Shown here: one piece after another, positions 1-11,522 of the stretch
Numbering within the stretch: the stretch's first letter is position 1
Layout: each line of letters starts with the position of its first letter
Origin: Sequoia sempervirens
Taxonomy: Eukaryota > Streptophyta > Pinopsida > Cupressales > Cupressaceae
DNA: 64,000 nucleotides
Reading direction: 5' to 3'
Assembly (NCBI GenBank): GCA_007258455.2
Contig: VDFB02000001.1
Coordinates: forward strand, 14,467,747-14,531,746
Notes under the pieces: generated by a model
What the model was told of the DNA's origin: nothing
Seen by the model: only the letters and a program-made list of their open reading frames with translations
Databases searched by the model: none
Program-made: the position numbers and the translations under genes

Positions 1-474
1 TTTCTCCCTGATATTGCAGCCTTGCTAAAACCCCTTACAGCTATGTTAAAAAAGAATGCAGAGTTTAGATGGACCCGAGAAGCAAGGGACAATTTTCAAA
101 AGATCAAGGAGGCGTTAGCTTCAACCCCAACATTAGTCAACCCAGATTTCAGTAAGGATTTTACCTTGTATGCTTTTGGTAGTTTTGATGTAATCTTTGC
201 AATCTTGGTGCAAAAAAATGTAGAAGGGTTGGAACAACCCATTGCTTTTTTCAGTAAAGGTCTAGAAGACTACGAGCAGAAGTATACCTTCATGGAAAAA
301 CATGTGCTGGCTGTTGTGAAAATTTTGAATAAATTTAGACATCTATTGTCTCATAACAAAATTCATCTTCTAGTGGCACATTCCAGTGTGAAGGAGTTCT
401 TACTCAGCAAAGATCTAAGTGAAAAATGGGCTGGATGGATCACAAGAGTTATGGAGTATGATGTGGATATCTAG
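1..474 (+). pseudogene. Ty3/gypsy pol fragment: RT connection and RNase H region
   Basis: The frame is open from the first base, so the gene starts upstream of the window. It carries the Ty3/gypsy connection (KPLTAML, then FRWTREARDNFQKIKEAL) and the RNase H-like block PIAFFSKGLEDYEQKYTFMEK with the downstream ILNKFRHLL motif. The usual TDAS motif reads YAFGSFD here, so the first catalytic aspartate seems absent; some non-chromoviral families naturally differ here, so I do not call this decisive. The frame ends at TAG 472-474 and a second in-frame stop (TGA 550-552) follows before the integrase, which is in the same frame. The element is therefore broken by substitutions rather than indels here. 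Confidence 0.8.
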
Positions 475-561
475 GTCACTAAATTGGTAAGGGGTAAAGG
501 TTTATGCCAGCAACTGGCTAATGAAGATTTTTTAATAGTAGAGGATCAATGAGACTCAATT

Positions 562-1857
562 TTGGTCAATGTTGGGACAACAGATGATAAAGCTACCAAC
601 TGGTTGCAGGAAATGTCACATTTCTTGAACACCGGGAAATGTCCACCTAATCTGAACAGAACAAAGAGGAGGTACTACCGACTTCGGTCTATTCCCTTCG
701 TCTTGATTGATGATGTGTTGTATAGGAAAGATCACAGTGCAGTACTACTCAAGTGTATTGATAATGATCAAGTGGGTCAAATATTACATGAGTTCCATGA
801 CAGACCCTCTAGAGGTCACTATGTTGCAAGGACAACAGCCTATAAGATTTTAAGAGCAGACTATTATTGGCCTGACTTGTTCAAAGATGCACATACGTAT
901 GTCAGGAGATGTTCCAAATGTGCCTTATTTTCAAGAAAAGAAAAGCTTGTTGCTTTGCCATTGCAACCAATTCAGATAAAACAGCCATTTATGAAGTGGG
1001 GAATTGACTTCATAGGGGTAATTAACCCACCCTCAAGTGTAGGTCATCAGTGGATTATCACAGCAATGGATTACTTTACACGATGGACAGAAGCTTTGCC
1101 TCTGAAGGAAGCTAATGAAATAGCAGTGTTGATTTTTTATGAAAACATTGTTTGCAAATTTGGAGTCCCAGATTCTATAATTTCTGACAATTCCCTGGCA
1201 TCTGTTGGTTTGAAGGTTGTTGATTGGGCATTAAAGAATGGCATTTACTTGAACACAAGCTCCAACTATTATCCTCAGGGCAACGGACTTGCAGAGTCCA
1301 CTAATAAAAATTTGATTAACATTATCAAAAGGACACTTCAAAGAAATCAGAGGGATTGTCATACCAAGCTAACGACTGCTCTTTGGGTAGACATAAATAC
1401 CCCTAAGAGGGTGATTAGGAACTCGCCTTACATGTTGGTGTATGGTAAAGAAGCAAAATTACCTATCTCTACTGAGTTGTCCGCCTTGGACATTGCCAGT
1501 CAGCTGGTCCTATTTGAACATACTGACCCACTTGCCTTAAGATATACTCAGCTGATGGAGTTGGAAGAAGCTAGAAACAAGGCTATGAAGAACATGGAGC
1601 GTCAGCAAATCCTGACTAAGATAACATTTGATAAGAGAACTAGATCAAGAGATTTCATGATGGGAGATCTTGTGTTGAAGTGGGATGTTCTAAAAAGCAG
1701 GCCAAGCCATCACACCAAGTTTGACAACATGTGTTCGGGTCCATTTATTATCAAAGACTGCAAAGAACACAATGCTTACCAACTAGCCACAACTAAGGGT
1801 GAAATACTTCCTATCCCAGTCAATGGGATACACCTCAAGCCTTGCTTTGAATTTTGA
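562..1857 (+). pseudogene. Ty3/gypsy integrase
   Basis: A 431-codon open stretch. The N-terminal HHCC finger is seen as ILHEFHDRPSRGHY followed by RRCSKC (residues about 75-120). The core starts at MKWGIDFIGV with the first catalytic Asp, the second Asp is in ISDNSLAS (usually SDNG), and the Glu is in YYPQGNGLAEST. The C-terminal GPY/F-like module is SGPFIIKDCKEHNAYQLA near residues 395-410. The enzyme would join element cDNA to host DNA. It shares frame with the RNase H fragment upstream, so it is part of one polyprotein, now separated by two stops. The core motifs survive, but the polyprotein can no longer be made whole. Confidence 0.88.
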
Positions 1858-2449
1858 TGAGGCTCATCCAATTTATATATTAGGTTAGGTTTTATGTTTT
1901 CACTAAGTGTTTTTGCACCTTAGCTTAATTGTTTTTTCATTCCCTAAGTGTTGTCCCAGCATGATAAATAGTTTCACTTCAGTTTTTCCTATTTTCAATA
2001 AATTTTCGCCAACCTGTTATGTTATGTGAGTCTCAAATGAGTTACAGCCATACACAAGGCTGCTCCAAGTCTGCTTATGAGTTTTCTCATGACTCCATGC
2101 CCAATGGATAGGCCTAGGTTATTGGTTTCCATGTTTAGCAGGCAAACATCCAACAAAGTTCGCCAGAAATGTTACCCAATTTTCACCTATGGGCTCAATC
2201 AGGCAAGGTAACCCATGCTTTCAGAGGTTCTCGAAGACCAAATGGAGGAACACTTGCATCAGGATCACATATTTTCTAACTTGTTTGCTTCTTGTGCAGG
2301 TACAGGGGAAAATGATGTTTTAATTCAGCATGTGGATTAAATGTGGCTCCCAAGAGGGTTGAGCCCAACGTGCATGTCTTCAGTTTAAGGGTGGGTTTTC
2401 ATTTTTATGTTTTGCCTTGTCTTTTCCTTGTTCTGTCGGGAGCGGAACC
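1858..2449 (+). other. Non-coding tail after the integrase
   Basis: About 590 bp without a credible ORF. It contains a purine run near 2385 (TTAAGGGTGGG) that could be the polypurine tract before a 3' LTR. Nothing else recognised. Confidence 0.4.
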
Positions 2450-3400
2450 GGTCGAAACCCGAACTTGGAACTTTTCCAAAGTTCTAGTTCCTGTTGTTGA
2501 TCTGGGTCTTACCCCAGTTCTGCCGACTTCTTTTTGTTGGACCCTTTTTCTTTGTTTCTGTCGGAAGCGGAGTCAGACCGAAACCAAACATTGGAACTTT
2601 TCCAAAGTTCCAGTTTCCGTTTTCATTCCGGTTCTGGTTCTGGTTCCGCGCTTGTGTGCGTCTCGTTTTCTTCTTTGACCTTGCGTTTGACCGTGGGGTG
2701 GTTGTTTTCCTTTATTTTCTTCCTTTCTTGTCCTTTTTTCTCTCCTTTGTTTTTCATCGGAGGCAAGTTCAGGTTGGAATTTGAACTTGAAACTTGATGA
2801 AAGTTCCAGTTTCGGGTTTGTTTCTGCCCCCGCCCTTGCTCTATTCTACCCGAGATCAGTTTTAGTTCTAATCCCGCCTTGCTTTCTTTTGCTTTGTGCA
2901 TTTTCTTTCTTTTGACGGGCCCAGGACCGGGTCGGAACCCGAACTTGGAACTTTTCCAAAGTTATGGTTCCTATTTTCGTTATGGTTTCGACCCTGGTCC
3001 TGCTCGTTCTTCCTTCCTTTTCTTCATGGCCTGTGAATCGTGGGATGTCTCCTCCTCCTTGGTTCCCCTTATGTTTTTCTTTACCTTTCCTTCATCCCTC
3101 GTATGTTGCCGGGGGCGGGATCGGAACAGAATCTTAACTTGAAACTTGAAGAAAGTTTCAGGTTTGGATTTAGTTCCGGTTCCAGTTTCGCTGACTCTTT
3201 GTTTTGCCTTGTGCATCTTTGGGTTCTAGTTCCGCCCCGGTCCCGGTTCTGTCGGCCCTTTTTCCTTTCTTCCTTGCATTTTGTCGAGGGATGCTTTCTC
3301 TCATTTGTCCTTCTTCCTTTTTGTCCTTTCTTTTGAGTTTTGTCGCAGGCGGGACCGGGTCAGAATCTGAACCTAAAAATTGAAGAAAGTTTCAAGGACG
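2450..3400 (+). repeat. Six dispersed copies of a hairpin-forming motif in a pyrimidine-rich tract
   Basis: The core is GGAACTTT-TCC-AAAGTTCC. It is an 8-bp inverted repeat, perfect at 2593-2611, one mismatch at 2467-2485, and close at 2947-2963. More degenerate copies lie near 2782, 3135 and 3369. Spacing is irregular (126 to 235 bp). Most copies are preceded by a CGGAACC-type motif and followed by runs of GGTTCC or GGTTCT. Between copies the plus strand is very rich in T and C, so the ORFs here look like by-products of composition. Confidence 0.7.
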
Positions 3401-3489
3401 AATTTGGTCCCAATCCCAGTTCCACCGGGATTCATCTGTTTTTGCTTTTGCCCCCTTTTTCACTCTGGTCCTTGTTTGGTTCTCATCCT

Positions 3490-4060
3490 GACTCTGACTC
3501 CACTGAAGGGTCTGAGCTTGGGGAAGGTGGAGGAGTTTGTCGTAAGGTCTTGCCGACCCGATGGAGTCTTGCCAATGGCTTTTTGAGAGATCGATATAAC
3601 TCTAGTTGCTCACCATGATGTCCTACCGATAGTAGGGTGGTCTCGGCGAAATGAAATGAGTTCGGGGGAAGTCTCCCTGACCTGATGGTGTCTGGGCGAC
3701 TAAATGGTGGTCTCGACGAAAGTTGTGTCGTCGCTATGATGTCTCCCCGACATGGAGTAAGCTCGCCAAAGGATCTTGCCTTCACCATAGTGTCTCACTG
3801 ACCTGATGGGGTCTTTCCAAAATAAGGGAGTTTGAGGAGAGGAAAGAAGCTCACTATGAGGTCCTGCCGAAAGAGGGGAGTCTTTCCGATAGCGATCAGC
3901 TTGCCCACAGAAATGGATATCGATCTAACTCCCGCAGCTCACTATGAGGTCTCGTCGATGGTCCTAAGCTATGCCAATAGCTACTATATGATGTACTCGC
4001 ATCAAGGAGATGCGATAAAAACTCTCACCGACATGCATTCTACAGAGCAACCCTTGATCT
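3490..4060 (+). repeat. Degenerate short-motif repeats, GTCTCxCTGACCTGATGG type
   Basis: Variants of GTCT(C)xCCGA or CTGACCTGATGG(T)GTCT recur many times, for example near 3550, 3620, 3670, 3740 and 3790. Alignment in register is poor, as expected of an old amplified repeat inside an LTR. No coding sequence is supported. Confidence 0.5.
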
Positions 4061-4454
4061 TCGAGAATATGCACAGTTGGGGCGTCGGCTTGATGAAGTA
4101 ATGGCGCTGAATCTAGCAGGTAAATATGGTGTTGTTCCTCAGAGATGGTCGACTAGAAGAGGCCATGAGTCACGATGACAGCTTGGGAGGTCGGTTGAAG
4201 AAGTGGAGCGGTATTAATGATCACGTCGCAGAGCATTCAAGGCAACTCTGACGAAATCCCGATGGTGGACTCGAAGGCTGCAAATCAATAACGACGGTTG
4301 TAAAAGATCTAAAGACATCCCTAGGAGAAATCTCTTGCCAACATGGAGGGGGGATGGGAATTTAATGCTTCATTGACTTCATTCCAAGCACTTCTAGGGC
4401 TGACGTGTCTAGGCGCCGACTCATTTTGAAACCCTAAGGTAGGGGGCCAACACT

Positions 4455-4620
4455 CTTTTGTATATATGGCATTTTTGCCTCTTTTACAGATAGTTCTTAC
4501 TTGCATATTCTTTTGTTCTTTTGAATTTTGTGAGTCCTTAGAGGAGAATACTGAGTTTTGTAACTCATTTATAGACATTGAATGTATAGTTTCACATTTG
4601 GAGATCGAATAAAGAAAGCA
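4455..4620 (+). promoter_or_regulatory. LTR-like TATA box and polyadenylation signal
   Basis: TGTATATATGG near 4458 is a good TATA box, and GAATAAAG near 4606 is an AATAAA signal about 150 bp downstream. The spacing is that of a plant LTR (U3-R). This is positional inference; the matching 5' LTR is outside the window. Confidence 0.45.
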
Positions 4621-4936
4621 ACTTCTGCCTTCTCAAATATCTGTTTCAGTGTGTTGAATGATTGATAAATTTACATGTGAGTTTCTCTTATTCCTTGTTA
4701 ATTGTCTCATTAATAGCACTTTTAAGTAGAGGAGATGTGTATGTTGTTGGTTATAGGTTATGTTAGTGATGCAAACAGTTTTAATTGTGAGGAGAATTTA
4801 TCATCCTTCTAGGACTGCATGTATCATAGCTTTCTTATAAAACATCTATGCGATATCATATGAGTATTGAGTTGTGCATATAAGATTTTACTAGTCGATT
4901 GAAAATTACGTGCTAATCAGCTATTCATGTTTGAAC

Positions 4937-5022
4937 AAATTTGGTGTATCACCATAGGAGTAGTTTTCCAATTTATGTATTCCTTCTCCCTTTAAATTTG
5001 GTGTATCACCATAGGAGTAGTT
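4937..5022 (+). repeat. Perfect 29-bp direct repeat
   Basis: The sequence starting AAATTTGGTGTATCACC occurs at 4937-4965 and again at 4994-5022. It contains a small hairpin (GGTG-TAT-CACC). The 28-bp spacer shows no feature. It could be slippage or an excision footprint. Confidence 0.9.
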
Positions 5023-6568
5023 GAACACTATGAAACCACCAACCCTCACCTCATTGAACCCTGCATTTAAACCCTTGAACCCTTGACCAAACTATTGTAA
5101 ACATTTAAAGGGTTCATGGAATCCCGTTTGCAAGAGTTCACTTCCCTACGACCATCATTCAACAGCTCTCTCTGCACAAATCCTCACCCTAAAATTTTCT
5201 CCACTCGTGTGCCACAAAATGTTGAACACTCTATCAGAAAAATGGCTAAATCCATAAATATGTGTGGGTGCACCCTTGTAGGTTTCCACGTCCAAAACCT
5301 CATGTGTTAGCAATTGTTGATTAACAACGAGCTCAATGTAGAACCATGCCATGCGGTCCCCTCACCATTCATCGTCGAATTTGGCCCCAGTGTCATTCCC
5401 CAAGATAAGTGTCATTGCAGATCCACCTTTGCAAGTTGCTGCTAGCGGAGGGTCATTCTTACAATGAAAATGCTTAATGATGAAGCCTACGTTTCCTTCT
5501 GCTACACGGGTCGTGCATTCTCCTTTTCCTTGAACATTGACCCAAACTCAAATGATGAGAACTTCAAGTTAGAAACATATTATGGGCCCACCCTTAGGGG
5601 TTGCCTCGGGTGAAAATTTTCCTCCCTAATGTTGTTCCCAATGACAAATAAAACCCAACACATCACCTCACATACCCCACATATTGTCTTTCACGAACGC
5701 CTAAGCTCAATCACCATTAGTGTAAACATGAAGTTCAAAAAAAAATTGGAATGTATCTGAAGAACAAACGCAAACTCATAAGTCCTAATGCAATTGCGGG
5801 CCTGCCTATGAGGGTTGCCATTTTTGGAAGGATGTTCCTCCAACAACTGTTGTTTTATGGCGAAGTCCATGTGACCTTCTACCATGTAGGTCCCACACTC
5901 CCGATTGTCATGAACATAACTTTGAACTTGCAAACAAATGTTGAAACTTAAGGGTGAAATGCCTTTCAAGATCCCACTATGCAAGTCGCCCTCTGTGAAA
6001 TGACGCCTACCCCAAGCCACTATCTAACGGTAAAGACTCGACGATGACCCGCTACATGGCTTCCACACTTCCAAACTCTGCATTCCACAAAGTGACAAAG
6101 CCTTCAAAGAAAAACATATGAGAATGACCTCCTACTCATATTCAAGGGATTTTAAATGAAATTGACCAAGGAAAAGGACCTTGCGAGTTCCACCATTCAT
6201 AACTCTGGCTGCAGAACACTATTTATACAAGGACACACTTTAATGGCTAAATTAAACGACAACCCCATTGATGGCATTTGCATCACTAATCCTCGCATGA
6301 TCTTAAAAGAACACTTAAATGAAGGAAAGTAACTCAAGATGCTTCCATCACAAATTTGCACATATGCCTAATAATCATACATGGAATTTACTCAACGATT
6401 AAACCTTGCAAGAATTTCCCATCGGGTCGCCACCTACGAAAGTCTATCTTCCCTGCATTGTTCCTTAGGGATTTCACCCTAACGGCTTCCGCAGGGTAGA
6501 AACCCACACCTCCAGACCTGCATTTCTACAAACTCCACAAACAAGCCTAAAATGATGAAATGTGATGA
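5023..6568. other. No recognised feature
   Basis: About 1.5 kb. Open frames are short (up to 109 codons at 5691-6020 on the minus strand) and match no family I know. It may be the 5' part of the element whose long ORF starts near 6569, but I found no LTR border. Confidence 0.4.
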
Positions 6569-8598
6569 ATGTTATGGTATTTCTCATGCTTTTGGATGCA
6601 ATTAATGACACATTTTCATGGTATACATAACATTTTCCCTCCTAATCTGTTAAAACACTTATTGCACCTGTCGTGTACAGAATTTACAGAACCTGCTGAG
6701 GGACCAGTCGAGAAGCTGATGGAGAAAGTAGAAAAAGGAAAGAAACTAGGAAGGACTCCAAGAGGAAAAGAGGAAAAGGCACAAATGAAGTATGAGTTCC
6801 ACGGGGTTGATTGTACCTCAAAAATCACCTCCAATTGAGATAAGGTTACTGATATTGATCTAGGGCATGCCAGTATCGACAAGTTCAGATAGAGGGCTAT
6901 GGTCAATCCTTCGACAAAAGAGGCCTTGAGAATCAAGAAAAGTGGACTTGCAAAGGCAACAAGCTTTCCTCCTACTCTAGTAGCCCTAGAATTGGTTTTT
7001 GCTTGCCAAGAGTGCTATCACCCTCAAAACAAAAGGATAGTCACCGGGGATGGAAGAGTACTGGAAGACCTATCTCCTCAATCCATTGGGAAAAAATTTG
7101 GCATTCCCATGTTTGATATAATAGAGGAAATTGAAAAGGAATTTTTCTTTAAAGTATGGCAAGAAGACCCTATTGGCTACAAAAGGGCAATCAATCAAAC
7201 ATGGCTGAAAGATAAGAGGGGTAGTGCTAACAAAGTGCCTCAAACACTATACATAAGTGATTTTGTAGAAGAATCCAATGACTTAGTTATGCTTCTAAGC
7301 AGAGTAATGGGCCTCCTCACTTCCTCATTCTTTAAGGAGTGGATGTTTTATTTCGTAGAGGAAATCCTCTAGGGAAATGCCAAATTCCATTGGGCTAAAA
7401 TGATAAGTGAAAACCTGCACAATCAATTTGTGGTAGTAAAGAAAACTTCATAGTTTTACATGGCCTCTTCTCTGGTCCACCTCTTGGCTGTTAAATTCCC
7501 ATATAAAGGATTAGATTGTGTTGGGACACTAGGAATGAAGAAAGGGAAACTTAGGGTGTATGATTGCTACCTTCAACTTCAATACATGAACTTAAAAAAG
7601 ACTACAGGAGACTCAATTATGCCTTCATTGGGCATATCATTTGCATCCTGTCAGGAGATTACCATAGGAGAATGTCCCATAGTGCTAAGGTAGTGGTGAA
7701 AGGGTTTGAGTATTGGTTTATCCAATTCCCAAAGTTTACATACATTAGAGCTTTAGGGATTCTTAGGAATACCCTATTGGCTGCCCTGTTACCCAAATGA
7801 TAGAATCATATTGTTGGAGCCTACTTGACAGTTATAGACTGCCCATAATTTATTGAGCAATAAGCACCATGCCAGGGTCCCATATCCCCTCACATTTGGA
7901 TAGGAAATGTACTCTTTCCTTGCTGCCCCATGCACAAAGTACTCTGAGAAGGATCTTGTTGAATATAATTTTGAGTTGCACATAGAGAGAGGAGGCTTGG
8001 ACCCCCTTAGCAAATTGAAGAAACAAGTTGGAAGGCAGTACGCCCACCGACTGCATATTGAAGATTTATGGGCGAATTATGATGATGACCATGAGGTCAG
8101 AAGGTGACACTACATAAGGATGACTGTTAGATTTATGAAATCCATTAATCTATCTCTAGTCATAGATCAAATTGTCGAAGACGACAATTTTCTGGATGAA
8201 AAATACAATGCTTTGATAAATGTGCCATTACAAGTAATTGATTGGGTCGAGTAGGAGGTCATTGATTTGGATACTATCACCCACCCCATTAAGTAGAGAA
8301 CCAAGCAATGGATGGATGACCAAGTATCCCAACTACATGAACAAGACACATAATTAACATATGGGGAGCTCGAAGATGAGCTGGAGAGTGAAACAGATAG
8401 TGGCACCATCACACAATCATCAGGTGAGGCTCCTAATTCTCCACCTATTACTAGATTGATAAAGAGAAAAGACACATATGAGTGGAATCCAAAACATAAA
8501 TTTTATACTAGGAAATCAGCAGAAGGGCAACAACCACCAAAGAAGGCAAAAAGAGCAAGAACCTTTATTCTCAAAATGCCCACCATTTAAGAGGAAGG
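6569..8598 (+). pseudogene. N-terminal part of a long gag-like or extra retroelement ORF, function unrecognised
   Basis: Frame 2 is mostly open from about 6569. It has a Lys/Glu-rich start (EKLMEKVEKGKKLGR), then a folded-looking region (FPPTLVALELVFACQECYH, KFGIPMFDIIEEIEKEFFFK) and FYMASSLVHLLA at about 7457. It moves to frame 1 near 7570-7765 and back to frame 2 (SFLAAPCTKYSEKDLVEYNF). A basic stretch (PPKKAKRAR) lies just before the break at 8598. Stops include 7370-7372, 8105-8107 and one near 8590. No RT, protease or integrase motif is visible. The frame resumes at 14978 on the far side of a nested LTR element. A gag-like role is inferred only from size, position and retroelement context. 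Confidence 0.55.
8594..8598. repeat. Target-site duplication GAAGG, left copy
   Basis: Five bases directly before the left LTR, identical to 14973-14977 directly after the right LTR. Confidence 0.93.
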
Positions 8599-9839
8599 TG
8601 TAAGAGAGGGGGACCACTACGTGCAAGACCCCAGGTCACAGAGGGTCAAGTTGCAAGAGGTTTCTCTAACTTACCTCAGCTAAGTGCAATATTTAGGGTA
8701 TGTAAGGCCAGGGTAGCGAGGACCGTAGGGCCTCTCAGCTACTCAACAAGCCTGAAATGCAGAAAGAGGCTAGGCAAACTAGTTTCTAGGCTTAACACTT
8801 CATCTCGAAAAGCTCTATGACTGAGGATAGAAGTGCAGAATTTGGACGATAGCGCAATGCGTTGGAGTCTCAAAAGTGTGTTATTGTCTGTATGGCCAAA
8901 CAATGACAAAGATAAGGTCAAGCAACTAAAAACTACCTAACAGCCTAGAAAGCTAACTAACAGGCCAAAATGACAAAACTAAGTGAATTAAATAATGTCT
9001 AATATTGTGAAGTAAATAGGAAAGAGTGATAAAGATGAGGAGAATCTCACTAATGAACTCGTTCGCCAGCTAATCCTCCAAGAGCTCACACACCTACACA
9101 TAGCAAGAGAGAGAATGTTAGGTGGCTGTATAGGGGCCTGCCTCAGTCAGACCCCTATTTAGGTGTTTCCACCTCCACAAAAAACCAAAGGAAAAGAGAT
9201 AAAGAAGTGATAAATACACAAGCACTACAAAAATAGTACTATGCTACTCAACCAAGTGATAGAGGAGAGGAGAGGCAAGCTTACCACCTCCACCAAGAGC
9301 ACACAAGGCTGCTTGGGGGAGAAATAAGAGGAACTCAAGCCTCTGCTGCAATGGTGTGGTCCCAAATGTGCTCTACTAAAGTGATGGAGTGTGATGTTGT
9401 TGTAATGGAATACTTGGAATGCTTGGAAGTGAGTGAAAGTGAGCTCGTGAGAGTGACAATATGAGAGAAAAGTGTGCTCAATATTTTTTCCAACCTCCAA
9501 ATGCAAGTTCAAAGACCGATTATGAAGGAATGAGAAACAAAATGGCCATATTCAAGTTGGATGGTTGAAGGAGGCATTACAACTTCACCGCCAATGGGAA
9601 GAGTAATGCCTTTGTTGGATCAGCTGCAAGAATCTGCCAAGGACGTAAGTGTGTCGTGCGGAATTCTACGTGCCACATAGGCATCCCCAACAAAAATGCC
9701 TCCACTGACACACAAAATAGGGACCAAGTGGACTGCCATCAGCGGGATTAAGTAAATTTAAGCCTCTGACTTAGGTTTTCTAAAGTGTATAGAGGAAAAA
9801 AGGGGAATTGCACCTAGGGTGCAAATTCGCTCTTATACA
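8599..9839 (-). repeat. 3' LTR of the nested element
   Basis: Pairs with 13732-14972 over its full length, with the same termini (TGTAAGAG ... CTCTTATACA). It is the 3' LTR in the minus-strand reading because the polypurine tract lies just to its right. Confidence 0.93.
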
Positions 9840-9852
9840 TTTTTCCCCCACT
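9840..9852 (-). promoter_or_regulatory. Polypurine tract of the nested element
   Basis: The plus strand reads TTTTTCCCCCAC, so the minus strand is GTGGGGGAAAAA directly before the LTR end. It would prime plus-strand DNA synthesis and sets the orientation. Confidence 0.75.
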
Positions 9853-10099
9853 TTAGCAAGCACGAGTACTGATGAGTGCTCAGTAAAGTAGATCAAGAAG
9901 AGAGTATGGTTAGAAAAGTATACCTGAACTATCAAGGAAATAGTACTCAGTCTGGCGTACCCGAAGGTGCAGGAGATGCAAAGGACTTCATAGCTGCTCA
10001 GAACTACAAAGTGTCTTATAGGCCCGCAGACCTCTAAGGAGATGACCCCCAAGATATCTTGCATGGAGGAAGCCCCAAGGAAGCAGACTCCGCAGAGTC

Positions 10100-10447
10100 A
10101 AGAAGCGGCAACATGCCTACCCACAGATATATCAAGTCAAAAGCAGCGACATATCTACCCGCATATAGAACATGTCTAAAGCGTTGATATGTCTACCTGC
10201 AAATAGGACGCATCTAAAAGCATCGACACATCTACCCGGAGATAGAACATGTCTAAAGCGTTGATACATCTACCAGCAGATAGGACACATCTAAAAGCGG
10301 CAACACATCTACCCATAAATAGAACATGTCTAAAGCGTTGATACGTCTACCCACATATAGGATGCATCCAAAAGTGGCGACACGTCTATCCCCAGATAGA
10401 ACGTGTCTAAAGCGATGGCACATCTACCTATAGATAGAACAATTCTA
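10100..10447. repeat. Tandem array of about nine 38-bp units with two-unit alternation
   Basis: Each unit carries a core like CTACCCGCAGATAGAACATG followed by TCTAAAAGCG. Units ending GAACATGTCTAAAGCGTTGAT alternate with units ending GGACxCATCTAAAAGCGGCGA, giving a higher-order repeat near 77 bp. It lies inside the 3' interior of the nested LTR element. Confidence 0.8.
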
Positions 10448-10553
10448 AAAAGTGGTCAGTCACATAGAACGAAAAACTTTCAAAGGGATCCCTTGGGAAC
10501 CCTTCAAAAGGAGAGGTGTCCACTCAAGGGATGCACTGTTTGAAAAGTAAGGT

Positions 10554-10638
10554 CTAGTCAGGCTGCCCCCAAGCTAGACATGAAAAGGTGAATGGAATGA
10601 GCCTAGTCGGGCTGCCCCCAGGCTAGACATGAAAAGGT
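10554..10638. repeat. 36-bp direct repeat with 49-bp period
   Basis: Copies at 10554-10589 and 10603-10638 share CTAGTCxGGCTGCCCCCA and GCTAGACATGAAAAGGT with two mismatches. Confidence 0.85.
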
Positions 10639-11522
10639 CCATTCGTCATAAAGGTTTTTGAAGAAAGGGTCCCTAGGGGACCCGCCATGAGGAAGAAAGG
10701 GGGTCTGCTCACGAGACACACAATTCAAAAGTGATTGTTTTCCTTAGAGTGATTTGTCACCAAGGAATCCTTTCGAAAGATGTTCACTTCATCAAGGAAT
10801 TTGAAAGGAAGGCCATGCCCCCATGCGATGGGAAGTCAAAGTAGTTCCCACTTTAGAGGAAGGTCTTCAAGTCCTTTCTTTATGAACCCGTGAGGAAGGA
10901 AACATGTTTTGTTAGGGTTTCAAGTTGAGAATACAAATCCAAGGAAGATATATCTTGAAGATTTTCAAGAAAAGATTCATTTGGAAATGAATTCATTTTC
11001 TAAAAATTGAAGTGCTAAAGAGGAGAACGTTGTCACACACTAGAGGGACACTCAAGCAAAGAAGAGAGAAAGATAAAGAGAAAAGAAAAATACACACAAA
11101 GGACATAGGGGGATCTGGTTTAGTGGAGTCAGATCTATTCGAGCTCATATAGTAATAAGTAACAACAATGCAAGGTGAAAGATCATCAATCCCCAACCAG
11201 ATCAAGAAGAATGCACGAAAAAAAGAAGTAAAAATTAAAAAGTTGGGTCAACATGGAAGGGAAGCCTAAATGCCCCCAACGCTTTGCATCGTCCCCAATT
11301 TATCGAAATTCCATCACAAACATGGAAGAATGATGGTACAAATAGAAGAAGGTTTACAACACAAAAACCATTCCTGTATCCAAGCACCAACAAGCGTGAC
11401 GAGGGTCATCCAAGCACACATAGCACCAATACGGGGGAACATATCACAAAACACACACACACACAAGATCAAGAAAAGGGGACCTCCTCCTAACACTAAT
11501 CATCCAAGAGGTCATTCGCTTC

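Larger units (their letters stand above)
1..4640 (+). mobile_element. 3' part of a Ty3/gypsy LTR retrotransposon, 5' truncated by the window
   Basis: The RNase H region and integrase lie in one frame on the plus strand, followed by about 2.8 kb of non-coding sequence. That tail contains a TATA-like block and a polyadenylation-like AATAAA near 4608, so its right part is probably a 3' LTR. I could not fix the LTR borders because the 5' LTR is outside the window. A purine run (TTAAGGGTGGG, about 2385-2396) is a possible polypurine tract. No chromodomain is visible after the integrase, which fits the non-chromoviral Athila/Tat-like side of Ty3/gypsy. The right limit is an estimate. Confidence 0.6.
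9853..11522 (-). other. Non-coding 3' interior of the nested element
   Basis: This lies where RT, RNase H and integrase would be in an autonomous element, but none can be seen on either strand. It holds two repeat arrays (10100-10447 and 10554-10638) and otherwise GA-rich sequence. Confidence 0.6.

Noticed and set aside
2343..3618. Several ORFs of 70-110 codons rich in Phe, Leu, Ser and Pro
   Set aside because: They arise from the pyrimidine-rich repeat tract, overlap in several frames and have no conserved motif.
10100..10447. Regular 38-bp repeats that might suggest a CRISPR array
   Set aside because: Units are contiguous with no unique spacers, and the context is a plant retroelement.
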